The notes under the pieces: model-generated | What the model was told of the DNA's origin: nothing | The model's input: only the letters and a program-made list of their open reading frames with translations | Database searches by the model: none | Program-made: the position numbers and the translations under genes | Shown: piece by piece, positions 35,568-44,699 of the stretch | How the letters are laid out: each line of letters begins with the position of its first letter | Position numbering within the stretch: position 1 is the stretch's first letter | Assembly (NCBI RefSeq): GCF_000230715.2 | Contig: NC_019792.1 | Coordinates: forward strand, 248,001 to 312,000 | Origin: Natronobacterium gregoryi SP2 | GTDB lineage: Archaea > Halobacteriota > Halobacteria > Halobacteriales > Natrialbaceae | Reading direction: 5' to 3' | DNA: 64,000 nucleotides

Positions 35568-35897
35568 ATGTCACTCGACAGCTACGGCGACGCGGTAGCG
35601 AACCTCGATCCCGACGACGGAGCGATCGAGAGCACGGAACTGGTCGTAACCGACGACGTACTCGTGAAAGCGTTCGCGCTCGGTCCCGGTGCAGAACTCG
35701 AGGCACACGACCATCCCGACAGTACGAACGTGTTCCACGTCCTCGAGGGGACGGTGACGGTCGTCCAGGACGACGAGGGCGAGCAGGTTGCAGCGCCGGG
35801 GGTCGTCCAGCACGACCGCGGGGCCGAACACGGTGCCCGAAACGAGACCGACGAGACGGTGGTTTTCACGGCGAGTCTGTGTCCGCTACCGTCCTGA
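35568..35897 (+). CDS. Cupin-domain protein
   Basis: 109-aa single cupin barrel. Metal-site motif 1 is partly visible in LEAHDHPDSTNVFHVLEGTV (about residues 44-63), and motif 2 is present in weakened form as GVVQHDRGAEHGARN. Small cupins bind metals and act as isomerases, dioxygenases or sensors; no substrate can be assigned. The start at 35568 is followed by the typical amphipathic N-terminus; the upstream open frame runs into palindromic element A6 and is not coding. Convergent with the next gene. Confidence 0.78.
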   Translation: MSLDSYGDAVANLDPDDGAIESTELVVTDDVLVKAFALGPGAELEAHDHPDSTNVFHVLEGTVTVVQDDEGEQVAAPGVVQHDRGAEHGARNETDETVVFTASLCPLPS

Positions 35898-35903
35898 ACG
35901 CGG

Positions 35904-36875
35904 CTACATGTAACCGAGGTCGCGCAGCCGTTCCATCAGGTCTTCTTTGTCCTGGGCACGTCCCGCGCGTTCGGTCGTTCCCTCGAGGTCTTGAAGCCAG
36001 GCGGGGTCGGTCTCGGTTTTCTCGGTGCTGATCTCGCTACCCAGCGACCGGAACCCTTCCCAGTACTTCGGTGAGACCGGGGTGTCGAAGGGGTCGAGGT
36101 CGTCCGGCAGGTCGTCTTTGCCTTCGGGGACGTAGCCGTCGTCCGGGAACTCGTCGACGGTATCGGGCACGACGAAGTTCCAGAACGTCTCCCAGACGGC
36201 AGCTTCGTTGAACTGCAGGATCGGCTGAACTCGATCGTGGGGTGGGTGGATGTCCGGGTCGTGACGCGGCGAGAAGAACGTCTCGTCGGCACGGGCCTCC
36301 TGTTCGTCCCAGCGGACGCCGGAGACGATGCCGTCGGTTCCGTACTCCTCGATGGCGTCGTTAAGCGCCACCGTCTTCAGCAAGTGGTTGCCGACGTAGG
36401 TATCGAGCAGGAACGGAAACGTGTCCTCCTCGTACTCGAGGATGTCCCGAACGTGGTGTCGGTTGTGTTCGGAGAGTTCCGAAATCTCGATCTCGTCGCC
36501 TGGGTCGAGGTCGTGGTCGGCGACGTATTCGCCGACATCTTCGTTGCGTGCGTAGATGACCTCGAGTCCCCACTGGTCGGCCCAGTGGTCGACGAAGTCG
36601 TGGATCTCGTCGAAGTGCTGGTAGTGGTCGATGAAGATCGCCGGCGGGACCTCGAGGTCGTGTTGCTCGGCAACCTGGGTGACGAAGTAGAGGACGAGCG
36701 TCGAGTCCTTCCCGCCGGTCCACATGACGGCGGGGTTGTCGTACTCCTCGAGGCCCTGGCGTGTGACCTCGACTGCCTTCTCGATTTTGTCGTTGACGTG
36801 GGGGTAGTCGTCGGGGGCTTCACCGCTTCCGTCGGCGTAATCGACATCGATGCGGTCTGAGAGGTTCTGGCTCAT
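35904..36875 (-). CDS. Phosphoadenosine phosphosulfate reductase-family protein
   Basis: 323-aa adenine nucleotide alpha-hydrolase. The PP-loop reads WTGGKDSTLVL near residue 52. It is followed by IFIDHYQHFDEIHDF, and a downstream SGVRWDEQEAR block typical of the CysD/CysH branch. The reductase CxxC pair of classical APS reductases is not evident, so a CysD-like or divergent nucleotide-activating role is possible. The promoter side shows GGTTTAAACC (36901-36910), a perfect palindrome containing TTTAAA at about -30, and an AT-rich region before the start. Confidence 0.82.
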   Translation of the reverse strand: MSQNLSDRIDVDYADGSGEAPDDYPHVNDKIEKAVEVTRQGLEEYDNPAVMWTGGKDSTLVLYFVTQVAEQHDLEVPPAIFIDHYQHFDEIHDFVDHWADQWGLEVIYARNEDVGEYVADHDLDPGDEIEISELSEHNRHHVRDILEYEEDTFPFLLDTYVGNHLLKTVALNDAIEEYGTDGIVSGVRWDEQEARADETFFSPRHDPDIHPPHDRVQPILQFNEAAVWETFWNFVVPDTVDEFPDDGYVPEGKDDLPDDLDPFDTPVSPKYWEGFRSLGSEISTEKTETDPAWLQDLEGTTERAGRAQDKEDLMERLRDLGYM

Positions 36876-37084
36876 CGGTCGTAATTAGATATAATTATCT
36901 GGTTTAAACCCTTTGGGGGTGCGGAAACCTCTGTCGGAAAATTGTCCGCGGCGATCTGACTGGAGTGTAGTATTGTAGGCTTAGATGGTGTCGAACGGTA
37001 GCTTTCTATTTGCTCCCTGGTCTGACGAGCGAAACGACATTTGCCGCTACCAACGTAAATTTCAAAGAAATTCATCGATAGTCG

Positions 37085-38194
37085 TTAGTCGAGCGGTGCA
37101 GCCTCGAGGCGTCGATCCGGATCGGAACCGTCTAGTTCCCGCTGGAGGAGACTGACGATTCGCCGGCTTGCAAGCCCGTCGCCGTACGGGCGGGGATGGG
37201 AGTCGGGCGTCCAGTCGGCGACGAGTGCCTCACGGATCTGATCTGCATTCGAGCCGACCAGCCTGTTCCAGCCGGCATCGACTGTCTCTTCCCACTCGGT
37301 CTCCGTCCGAAGGGTGACACATCGCGTCTCGAGGAAGAACGCTTCCTTCTGGACGCCACCGGAGTCAGTCGCGATCCGTTCGGCCGCGTCGAGCAGCCGA
37401 ACGAAATCGAGATAGCCAAGCGGTTCGATCACCTCGAGTTCGGCGGTTGCCCGCTCCCACAGGCCGTACGCCCGGAGTCGGTCGACCGTCCGGGGGTGAG
37501 CCGGGAAGACGACCGGGAGCGGAACGTCGGCCAACGCGTCGACGATCGACGCCAAGTTCGACCGAGCGTCGGTGTTTCGCTGCCGGTGGACCGTCGCAAG
37601 GACGAACTCGCCCTCGCGGAGACCGAGTTCGGCGAGGATCGACGACGCGCCGGTCGACTGGTTGCGGGCCTCGAGTAGGGCATCGTACATCACGTCACCG
37701 GTCCAGAAGACACCCTCAGAGATCCCCTCTGTGGCGAGATTCTCGACGGCGGCCTCGCTCGGCGCAAAGCAGAGATCGGAGACGTGATCAGTCAGGACGC
37801 GATTGATCTCCTCGGGCATCTCACGGTTCCCGCTGCGGAGACCTGCCTCGACGTGAGCGACCGTCGCGTCGCGTTTCGAGCCGACGATGGCACCCGCAAG
37901 CGTCGAGTTGGTGTCGCCGTACAGTAAGACAGCGTCGGGTTGGACCGACTCGAGCACCGACTCGAGGCGCGTCAGCATCGCTGCAGTCTGGCGGGCGTGA
38001 GTGTCGGAAGCGACACCGAGGTTGTACTCGGGCTCTGGAATGTCAAGTTCTTCGAAGAAGACGTCCGACAGCTCTTCGTCGTAGTGTTGGCCGGTGTGGA
38101 CCAGCACCTCCTCGCCGACATCGCGGATCTTCTGCGAGACGACCGCCGCCTTGACGAACTGCGGTCGGGCACCGACGACCGAGCAGATTCGCAT
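37085..38194 (-). CDS. wecB: UDP-N-acetylglucosamine 2-epimerase (non-hydrolysing)
   Basis: 369 aa, GT-B fold. Motifs: VGARPQFVKAA at the start, HTGQHYDEELS near residue 33, LLYGDTNSTLAG near residue 90, HVEAGLRSGNREMPEEINR near residue 110, and TDSGGVQKEAFFL near residue 285. It converts UDP-GlcNAc to UDP-ManNAc for cell-surface glycans, for example S-layer N-glycosylation or archaeal polysaccharides. Start at 38194 with GGGGTGA a few bases upstream; residues open further upstream do not belong to the fold. No other sugar genes adjoin it here. Confidence 0.93.
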   Translation of the reverse strand: MRICSVVGARPQFVKAAVVSQKIRDVGEEVLVHTGQHYDEELSDVFFEELDIPEPEYNLGVASDTHARQTAAMLTRLESVLESVQPDAVLLYGDTNSTLAGAIVGSKRDATVAHVEAGLRSGNREMPEEINRVLTDHVSDLCFAPSEAAVENLATEGISEGVFWTGDVMYDALLEARNQSTGASSILAELGLREGEFVLATVHRQRNTDARSNLASIVDALADVPLPVVFPAHPRTVDRLRAYGLWERATAELEVIEPLGYLDFVRLLDAAERIATDSGGVQKEAFFLETRCVTLRTETEWEETVDAGWNRLVGSNADQIREALVADWTPDSHPRPYGDGLASRRIVSLLQRELDGSDPDRRLEAAPLD

Positions 38195-38827
38195 CAGTTC
38201 ACCCCCTCGTATCCGTGGAACCGAACGTCCTGGCTGGCCGGCCTGCTGTGGAGGGACGATTTTCGTCGAGAGACGTTCACCTCGGATATCATGTAGCGGC
38301 CATTCCAGAATGCGGTATATCGTTATCGGCGCGCTAACCTCCGGAAGGTCGACGATGACTCGAGTTCGACGACTCGAGACTGCTGAAGCGTCGAAACGAG
38401 CCGGCAGAGCCGGCAACCCTTGTCACAAAGGGATGCGAGAAGCAACACATTTCGAACCGGCATTCACTCCGTACCGGACTCTCGCGTTCTTCCAAGACGA
38501 CGTACTGAAGATCAACGCGGATTCCCGACGGCTTCCAAGGACGACCACCGTGATCGAACGCTTCCTTCCCACCGACGGCCGAAACCGGGCCTGCAGTCGC
38601 TTCCGCAAGCGAAAGCGACGACCGCGTCGTCGTGACGACCACACAGGTCGCTTCACAACTCGAGGCGTGGCTCGACTACCGTCCGGACGAGGACAACCTC
38701 GAGCGAGTACTGTTCGAACTCGATCGTCGCGACAATCTCGAGTGAGAGACGATCACGCGAGACGGCAACTACTGCTACTGAATCATATGGGGGAGCATTT
38801 ATTAACCATTGCTGATACGTATCGGGT
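38195..38827. other. Intergenic region with a decayed gene fragment
   Basis: About 630 bases. One stretch (38554-38745, listed separately) still looks coding. The final 40 bases are AT-rich, and gcatttattaacc (about 38795) is a likely TATA promoter for the lipoprotein gene. Confidence 0.4.
38554..38745 (+). pseudogene. Truncated gene fragment, C-terminus of a possible winged-helix protein
   Basis: Open frame ending in a TGA at 38743. Its last 43 codons have strong third-position GC and read RVVVTTTQVASQLEAWLDYR, then DEDNLERVLFELDRRDNLE. This helix pattern looks like the end of a small haloarchaeal DNA-binding helix domain. A stop codon and absence of an upstream start indicate that the 5' part is lost. 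Confidence 0.4.
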
Positions 38828-39481
38828 ATGGAAAGAAGAGGACTTATCGCGTGTAGCAGTACAGCGCTTGCGACGGCTATAGCTGGTTGTCTCTCGGATG
38901 AAACTGCTGAGACAGGTGATGGATCTACTGGTGCCGATTCTAGAGATAGCGTCAGTACGTTCGAACCAATTGTGACTGATCTTCGTCATCCTGAGCCACA
39001 AGGGGTGTCAGTAGACGACGAAGTGGTAGGGACCGGACAACAGCATGAATTCAGTGCCACTGTTGAGAACACAGGTATAGCAGGCGATATTGAAGTGACG
39101 CTTGTCTTACTCGAGGACAGAGAACTCTCTATTTGGTCCCCTTTTGCGGACGAATCAGGCACTTACGAGCGATTTTTCTCCGAAGGTGAGCGCAGAACGG
39201 AGTCGTTTACTGTAGAGCAAGACGGCCAATACGAAGGGTTTGGGTTTCGACTGTTACCAGCAGAAGCAGAAGTCGACGTTAGAAACGACGGCGAGGGTGG
39301 CGAGGCCGAAGTACGACTACTGCAACGCGGCGGGTTAGGTGATGGAGTCGTATTGGAAAGTAAAACTATAACAGTCTCACCGGAAACGACACAGACGGTA
39401 CCGTTCAATATCGATGCATCGTTCACACTTGAAGAAGGGATCGATGACATTCAGATCGATGCTGAGGCGCGTGTTGCGTGA
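38828..39481 (+). CDS. Tat-dependent lipoprotein of unknown function
   Basis: 217 aa. MERRGLIACSSTALATAIAGC is a twin-arginine signal ending in a lipobox (AIAGC), so the mature protein is probably anchored outside the membrane by Cys21. The rest is predicted beta-rich: a Ser/Thr/Asp linker, then FEPIVTDLRHPEP, VENTGIAGDIEVTLVLLED and PETTQTVPFNIDAS. This pattern is like CARDB/immunoglobulin-type surface domains. Codon use is clearly more AT-rich than its neighbours, which suggests recent acquisition. Confidence 0.75.
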   Translation: MERRGLIACSSTALATAIAGCLSDETAETGDGSTGADSRDSVSTFEPIVTDLRHPEPQGVSVDDEVVGTGQQHEFSATVENTGIAGDIEVTLVLLEDRELSIWSPFADESGTYERFFSEGERRTESFTVEQDGQYEGFGFRLLPAEAEVDVRNDGEGGEAEVRLLQRGGLGDGVVLESKTITVSPETTQTVPFNIDASFTLEEGIDDIQIDAEARVA

Positions 39482-39622
39482 TTTAGCTCATACTTATCAC
39501 TCGCAAACACTAGTCTGGTGACTGTCTGCAGAACATTCGATGCAGTCTGTTCCGTCACTAGGGCTGGCTCAGTTGTCTGAAAAAATCATTATCGGAGCAA
39601 CTCAAGAGACCAATCCTGAGTG

Positions 39623-40207
39623 TCAGTCGCTGATGAATTTGTTGTCCCGCCAGTTGACGCCAGACTCACCGGAGCCGTGATCTCGAGGTCCTTCAACGAC
39701 TTCGACGTCGGCAGGTCGTGGCTCGCCGTCGACGATCCGGGTCGCCTCGAGTTCGCCGTCACGTTCGGAGATCGCGGTCAACGTCCCTTTCTCAGCGGCT
39801 TCCGCGATTTCACAGAGAACGAGGAACATCTGGTACTGCAGAAGCGAGTTCTGGAGAACGGTCTCCCGGTCACCCTTGAAAGCGGCGAACTCGACGAGTT
39901 CGGACTCGATCTCTTCTTCTTCCTCTTCGTCCCAGCTAAAGGACTGCTGGCGGCGCTCGTCAGGATCTTCCTCGTATACCCTGTTTTCGGTGACGCTGGC
40001 TTTGAGCTGGGCTGTCGGAGTGTACTTGCTGACCGACTGGTCCTCGGCGACTGCTTTAAGGATCAGGGTGTTGTTTCGTCGTGTGATCTCTACGTCGTCG
40101 ACCCCGTCGGGGAACGTCGCCTCGTCGATGTGGTCGTGGAGATCCTCGAGGGGGAGTTCGAGCGTCGAGTGCAACCGATAAACGTGTCTGGATTCCTCTG
40201 ATGACAT
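39623..40207 (-). CDS. Conserved haloarchaeal protein of unknown function
   Basis: 194 aa, acidic. The N-terminal half (VYRLHSTLELPLEDLHDHI, then VEITRRNNTLILKAVAEDQ) looks like an alpha/beta domain. A Glu-run linker (EEEEEEIESE near residue 95) precedes a helical part (VLQNSLLQYQMFLVLCEIAEAAEKGTL) and a disordered tail. No known function. Start at 40207; a G-run and AT tract lie upstream. Confidence 0.7.
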   Translation of the reverse strand: MSSEESRHVYRLHSTLELPLEDLHDHIDEATFPDGVDDVEITRRNNTLILKAVAEDQSVSKYTPTAQLKASVTENRVYEEDPDERRQQSFSWDEEEEEEIESELVEFAAFKGDRETVLQNSLLQYQMFLVLCEIAEAAEKGTLTAISERDGELEATRIVDGEPRPADVEVVEGPRDHGSGESGVNWRDNKFISD

Positions 40208-40321
40208 AGTGGGGGGGAGTACGAGAGTTCTTGTACGACACTACGCGCGGGTCACTTATATTACCTGCTATTAAATGCGTGAGATACCAGTAAGGACAAA
40301 TTTAAGTCGGGACCGGATCGC

Positions 40322-40666
40322 CTATTCGGCGTCGAGTGTCTCCGCCAGTTCACCACGCTCTTGCAGTTCTTCGAGGATGTCCGAGCCGCCGACGAACTCG
40401 CCGTCCACGAACGTCTGTGGAATCGTCTCCCAGCCGCTGTGTTCCTCGAGTGCGACGCGGTACTCGTCTAACGACTCGAGGACATCGACGGTCTCGTACT
40501 CGTCTCGATGCTGGTCGATCAGGCCAAGCGCCTTCCGCGAGTAGCCACACTGTGGCATGAGTTCGGTCCCTTTCATGAAGAGGACGACCTCGTTTTCCTC
40601 GAGGACGTCGGCGACCTGTTCGGTAACTTTCTCCTGATCGAGCCCCTGGTTCGGCGGGAAGTCCAT
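40322..40666 (-). CDS. Monothiol glutaredoxin (Grx4/CGYS type)
   Basis: 114 aa. The active site is GTELMPQCGYSRKAL near residue 33: CGYS is a variant of the CGFS motif that marks class II, monothiol glutaredoxins. GSH/cis-Pro features are WETIPQTFVDGEFVGGSDIL. Such proteins carry [2Fe-2S] clusters to targets and sense iron. Haloarchaea use gamma-glutamylcysteine instead of glutathione, so the thiol partner probably differs (family knowledge). Confidence 0.9.
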   Translation of the reverse strand: MDFPPNQGLDQEKVTEQVADVLEENEVVLFMKGTELMPQCGYSRKALGLIDQHRDEYETVDVLESLDEYRVALEEHSGWETIPQTFVDGEFVGGSDILEELQERGELAETLDAE

Positions 40667-40761
40667 ACTCCACTATATGGCGGTGATCGGGATAGGTTTT
40701 ACGTCATTAACGTCCCGGGAATCGACCTCGTCGCTCGGTGCCAACGTCACACGGTGTCCCG

Positions 40762-40847
40762 TCATACGGTTTGCTGTAGGCTATTTTCGGCGCGATCGCA
40801 GGAGGACTCGTGGTCGCGCCGGGACATCGGGACGGCAGTCCGTATCA
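40762..40847. repeat. Palindromic element A7 (TCA-flanked)
   Basis: 86 bp, TCATACGGTTTGCTGTAGG ... GACGGCAGTCCGTATCA, TCA on both sides. It lies between the glutaredoxin start and the end of the PQQ dehydrogenase gene. Confidence 0.8.
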
Positions 40848-40909
40848 GTCGGTGCCCGCGCGCCGTGACTCGAGGCGATTGCACCGGGCTGTCGGTACGA
40901 TATTCCGCC

Positions 40910-42226
40910 TCAGACCTCGATCCGGACGATCCGGTCGTCTCTCTCGAGCGGGAACGCACCGCTGGCGCGACCGTCCCGGTTCGAGGTCAGCACGTACAGC
41001 GAGCCGTCGGGGCCGGGTGCTGCGTGCCGAAGTCGGCCGTAGGTCCCCTCGAAGAGCGTGCTGACGGTCGCAGTGAAGCGGTCGTCAAGCCAGGGGCCGT
41101 CGTAGACGGCATCCGCGTCGTCTTCGTTTTCACCGCCCTCGTTTTCGTTTCCCGTCCGCAGCGTCACTCCGTACAGCGTCTCCGAGACGAGTCCACAGAC
41201 GAACACCCGGTTCTCCCACGGCTCGATTGCGTCCTCGTCGTAGAACGTCAGTCCCGACGGAGCCCACGTCGTCTCCGGGCCGGTGTTGACAAGCGGTGGC
41301 GTCACTGCCGTGTGCTCCTCGTAGTTCTCGTAGTCCGGATCGTTCGGCCCGCCACGCGTGACGTCCCAGCCGTAGTTGCTGCCCGGCCGGAGCATCGCGA
41401 CCTCGTCTCGAGCGACGGGGCCGTGTTCGGCGATCAACGGCGCTCCCTGGGGAGTGAAGTCGATCCCCTGTGGGTTCCGGTGGCCGAGCGTGTAGGTCCG
41501 CGGGTCGCCGTCAGCTCCCCAGTCGGGGTTGTCGGGTGCCGGCTCGCCGTCGGTATCGACTCGCAACACGGCACCCGCGAGCGAGCTCGGGTCCTGGGTG
41601 AGCGCAGGCTCTTCCGCGTCGCCGGTCAACACCCACAGGTAGTCGTCGGGACCGACGGTGATCCGCCCACCGTTGTGCGTTGTCGCGCCCGGAATCTCAT
41701 CGAGGATCGGCTCGAGGTCGCTGCTCTCGAGGTCGTAGCGAACCACGCGGTTCCCGACGCCGTCGTCGACGGTGTAATAGACGAACAGCAGGGGTTCGTC
41801 GGGGTAATCGGGGTGGCCCGCAACGCCCAGCGTCCCGCCTTCGCCAGGTGCAGCCCGATCTGGGAGATCCGTTCTCTCGAGGACGACATCCGCATCTGCT
41901 GGCACAAGATCCGACCTCGTCTCGAGGTCGGCTGCGTCGAACCGGAGCAGACCACCGTCTCGCTCGGTGACGAACGCGTCCGCGCCCGCGAAGGTGAGGT
42001 CCCACGGAATCTCGAGGCCGGAGACGACCGTCGTCGGCTCCACGTCGTCCTCGCTCGGTTCGCCGTCGGCGGGCTCCCAGTCGGGCGCTGTCCAGTCGTC
42101 GTCGGGGGTTGCTTCGGGCGTGGCGAGCTCGAGCGGGTCGGAGCTGAGTTGCTCGAGACAGCCGGCGGTGCCGACCACGATCGAGGCTCCAACGGCCGAT
42201 AGCAATCGGCGGCGGATCGGGGACAT
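40910..42226 (-). CDS. PQQ-dependent sugar dehydrogenase-type lipoprotein
   Basis: 438 aa. MSPIRRRLLSAVGASIVVGTAGC is a Tat signal with lipobox, so the enzyme faces outward and is lipid-anchored. The mature part is the six-bladed propeller of the Gdh-B/GSDH family: GLEIPWDLTFAG near residue 69, AGHPDYPDEPLLFVYYTV, TTHNGGRITVGPDDYLWVLTGD, LGHRNPQGIDFTPQG with its catalytic His region, and GSNYGWDVTRG. Members oxidise aldose sugars using PQQ; electron acceptor unknown. Start at 42226 because the signal peptide begins there. Confidence 0.9.
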   Translation of the reverse strand: MSPIRRRLLSAVGASIVVGTAGCLEQLSSDPLELATPEATPDDDWTAPDWEPADGEPSEDDVEPTTVVSGLEIPWDLTFAGADAFVTERDGGLLRFDAADLETRSDLVPADADVVLERTDLPDRAAPGEGGTLGVAGHPDYPDEPLLFVYYTVDDGVGNRVVRYDLESSDLEPILDEIPGATTHNGGRITVGPDDYLWVLTGDAEEPALTQDPSSLAGAVLRVDTDGEPAPDNPDWGADGDPRTYTLGHRNPQGIDFTPQGAPLIAEHGPVARDEVAMLRPGSNYGWDVTRGGPNDPDYENYEEHTAVTPPLVNTGPETTWAPSGLTFYDEDAIEPWENRVFVCGLVSETLYGVTLRTGNENEGGENEDDADAVYDGPWLDDRFTATVSTLFEGTYGRLRHAAPGPDGSLYVLTSNRDGRASGAFPLERDDRIVRIEV

Positions 42227-42291
42227 AGTCTTCCTACGAACCGGATCGTGGAGTGTCTTGGCCCGACACCCTTCGCCCGCTTTCGGGAGAA

Positions 42292-42531
42292 TTACTCCCC
42301 GGAACGGAACCAGCGATAGAGCCCGACAACTCCGAGAACGGCGAGAACGAGCCACGTACCGACGACGAGGGGCGTTCCAAGTTGGGCCGAAAGCACTCGA
42401 GGCGCGCCGGTCTCGAGACCGTCGAAGACGACGAGCCAGCCGACGATCGTGATCGCGGCGATGGCGAGTCCGGCCCAGAGCAACTCCCGGCGGAGCGAGT
42501 AGCCGCCAACGGAGTCGTCGGTTCCGCTCAT
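42292..42531 (-). CDS. Small two-helix membrane protein
   Basis: 79 aa. Two TM segments, about 16-36 (LLWAGLAIAAITIVGWLVVF) and 52-72 (PLVVGTWLVLAVLGVVGLY). The cytoplasmic N-terminus is acidic and the C-terminus short and basic. No family recognised. Start at 42531; it lies between dys and the PQQ dehydrogenase, all leftward. Confidence 0.6.
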   Translation of the reverse strand: MSGTDDSVGGYSLRRELLWAGLAIAAITIVGWLVVFDGLETGAPRVLSAQLGTPLVVGTWLVLAVLGVVGLYRWFRSGE

Positions 42532-42566
42532 GCTCGAAAAGCGATGTATTCCGTCGTACTGGATCG

Positions 42567-43553
42567 TTACGCGTTGTAGAACGCTTCCGCAACGAGCAGC
42601 GGGAAGACAAGTGTCGCCTCTGCTTCGACCTGCGTGTAGTTCGTCTCGGCGTCGTCTTTGATCTTGCCCCACGAGACGGCCTCGTTCGGCGGCGCACCGG
42701 ACAGCGAGCCGTCGCCTTCCATCCCCGTGGAGATGTAGACGGCGTAGTCGGCACCGCCACGGAAGAGGTTCGTCATGATGGCGTGGTGTTTTGGCACCCC
42801 GCCGCCGACGGCGATCAGACCAGTCGTGTCCGCGAACATCCCGTCCTCGATGATCTTCTCGTAGTCGTCTAAGATCTCGATGCCGATGTCCGAGTCCGTG
42901 TCCTGGCGCTGCCGGTAGTAGTAGAGGAAGTTGCCAACCTCGGCGTCGGTCAGCGCGGGACAGTAGACCGGGATGTCGTTGTCCGCTGCCTGCTTGAGCA
43001 CGGAGTCCTCGTCCTCGAGAGTCTCACCGAGTTCACGGGTGAACTCGGTCGGCGTCCGGATCGACTCCTCGGCGAAGAAGTCGTCGAAGAAGTCATAGAG
43101 GTACTCCTCGAGCCAGACGTACCGGTCGGAGGGAACGAAGATGTTGCCTAGGCGATTGATGCCGCGCTCGCGAAGTTCGGCCTCGTCGGCGTCCCACTCG
43201 CCCATCTTGAACGGCTTGGCTGTCTTGATGACGTCCTCTGTCAGCGAACCTGAGGTCGTGATGACGACGTCGACGTGGCCGTCGCGAACGAGCGCGGCGA
43301 CCGTCTCGCGCAGGCCAGAAGAGACGATGTTCGAGGTCAGCGTGAGGTAGACCTTCGCCTCTTCTTCTTGCATACGTTCGGTGACATCGATCGCTTCGGC
43401 CAGGTGGCTCGCCTGGAAACCGGTCGTCTCGTAACTCGACAGCAGCGACTCGAGGTCGAGGTCGCCGCGGAAGTCGTGGCCGCGAACGTCGGCCGTCTCG
43501 AGTTCCTCGTCGGACCCCGGGACGACGTGTTCGCGGGAGTCGTCGTCGGTCAT
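42567..43553 (-). CDS. dys: Deoxyhypusine synthase
   Basis: 328 aa. Family blocks are LTLTSNIVSSGLRETVAALV near residue 70, TTSGSLTEDVIKT near residue 99 and VGGGVPKHHAIMTNLFRGG near residue 250. The catalytic lysine region EAVSWGKIK is near residue 302; this Lys forms the spermidine-derived intermediate. The enzyme starts hypusine formation on aIF5A. In haloarchaea the aminopropyl-agmatine route is thought to supply the donor (family knowledge). Complete and of usual length. Confidence 0.96.
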   Translation of the reverse strand: MTDDDSREHVVPGSDEELETADVRGHDFRGDLDLESLLSSYETTGFQASHLAEAIDVTERMQEEEAKVYLTLTSNIVSSGLRETVAALVRDGHVDVVITTSGSLTEDVIKTAKPFKMGEWDADEAELRERGINRLGNIFVPSDRYVWLEEYLYDFFDDFFAEESIRTPTEFTRELGETLEDEDSVLKQAADNDIPVYCPALTDAEVGNFLYYYRQRQDTDSDIGIEILDDYEKIIEDGMFADTTGLIAVGGGVPKHHAIMTNLFRGGADYAVYISTGMEGDGSLSGAPPNEAVSWGKIKDDAETNYTQVEAEATLVFPLLVAEAFYNA

Positions 43554-43606
43554 ACACGATGGAACGGAGAGAAGCAGTTTAAGTCGTGTGATCCACCGCT
43601 ATTCGA

Positions 43607-44071
43607 TCAGTCGGCCGCCGTCGCCGGCGACTCGCTTCCGGCGCGGGCAGAGCGCCAGTACCCCTGGAGGTACGCCCCAACGAACATGCCGGCGATGCCA
43701 TAGAGGATGACGACGTTGCCGACGCCGAGGCTGGCGTAGGCCGCGCCGGGACAGATTCCAGAGAGACCCCAGCCGACGCCGAAGATGCCGCCGCCGAGGA
43801 CGACGTTCCTGTCGAGCGTCTTCAGCCGCCGGCCGTAGGTCGCTCCCGTCAGCGGGGCCGTCGTCCGGAACTGCCTGATCCCGAAGAACGTGATTCCGGT
43901 GACGACTGCGGCCCCGAACATGACGAACAGCAGGCCGAGGTCGTCGAACTGGAGGAAGTTCAACACGACTTCGGGCTGGGCCATGTGGCTGAACCCGAGG
44001 CCGAAACCGAAGATCAGCCCGCCGACGAAGACGAGTGGCAAGAACAGCGGGTGTTGGTCGTGTTCTGCCAT
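43607..44071 (-). CDS. YeeE/YedE-type membrane protein, half 2
   Basis: 154 aa, four TM helices. Carries GLGFSHMAQPEVVLNFL (residues 24-41) and GVGWGLSGICPGAAYASLG (near 100), the paired Gly/Cys loops of the YeeE/YedE thiosulfate-transport family. Its ATG overlaps the stop of the preceding half by one base (TGATG at 44069-44073), so the two halves are co-translated and presumably form one channel. Confidence 0.85.
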   Translation of the reverse strand: MAEHDQHPLFLPLVFVGGLIFGFGLGFSHMAQPEVVLNFLQFDDLGLLFVMFGAAVVTGITFFGIRQFRTTAPLTGATYGRRLKTLDRNVVLGGGIFGVGWGLSGICPGAAYASLGVGNVVILYGIAGMFVGAYLQGYWRSARAGSESPATAAD

Positions 44072-44628
44072 CAGAGGTTCACCCCCAGTGCCTGCACCAG
44101 TTGCGCGACCCCGATCGCCACCAGCAGGAAGGTCGCGACGCCGACGAACGACGCTCGAGAGGCCGAGCCGACGCCACAGACGCCGTGGCCCGACGTACAA
44201 CCCTTCCCGAGTCGGGTGCCGATCCCGATCAGGACGCCGCCGAGGAACAGTCGCCAGGGCTGGACCTCGGTCAGCCAGATCGTCAGCCCGCCGACCTCGC
44301 GGAGTTCGCCGGTCGTGGCCTGCTGGTGGAGGCCGCTCGAAACCAGTCCCGACTGGAACGTGACGGCGTAAATCGCCGCGCCGAGGACGATCCCGAGCGT
44401 GAAGACGACTCGCCAGTCCCGGGAGGGACGGTACTGCTGGAACCGCGAGAGGTTCGAGGCGTACGACAGCGTCGACTCGAGAAACGTACTCGCGCCGGCG
44501 GGGATGGCGGTCCCGAGGTAGATCACGACCACCCCGAGCCCGACCAGCAACCCGCCGACCGTGTAGTGACTGATCCCGTTGGGGAACAGTTCAGCGACCG
44601 ACGCGACGGTAAGCGCTGTGCTCATCAC
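44071..44628 (-). CDS. YeeE/YedE-type membrane protein, half 1
   Basis: 185 aa, about five TM helices. Contains the GGVLIGIGTRLGKGCTSGHGVCG motif (split here as GGVLIGIGTRLGKGC and TSGHGVCG, near residues 130-152), whose Cys residues guide sulfur-compound uptake in this family. In haloarchaea the pair often neighbours persulfide-handling genes; here the neighbours are unrelated. Ends with the TGATG junction to the second half. Confidence 0.85.
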   Translation of the reverse strand: MMSTALTVASVAELFPNGISHYTVGGLLVGLGVVVIYLGTAIPAGASTFLESTLSYASNLSRFQQYRPSRDWRVVFTLGIVLGAAIYAVTFQSGLVSSGLHQQATTGELREVGGLTIWLTEVQPWRLFLGGVLIGIGTRLGKGCTSGHGVCGVGSASRASFVGVATFLLVAIGVAQLVQALGVNL

Positions 44629-44699
44629 CTGCTGGAAGGAGATGCCGGGGTATCAATGCTGTCACTGCGGGGAAGATTGTGCGTATCTCGGAGACAGAC

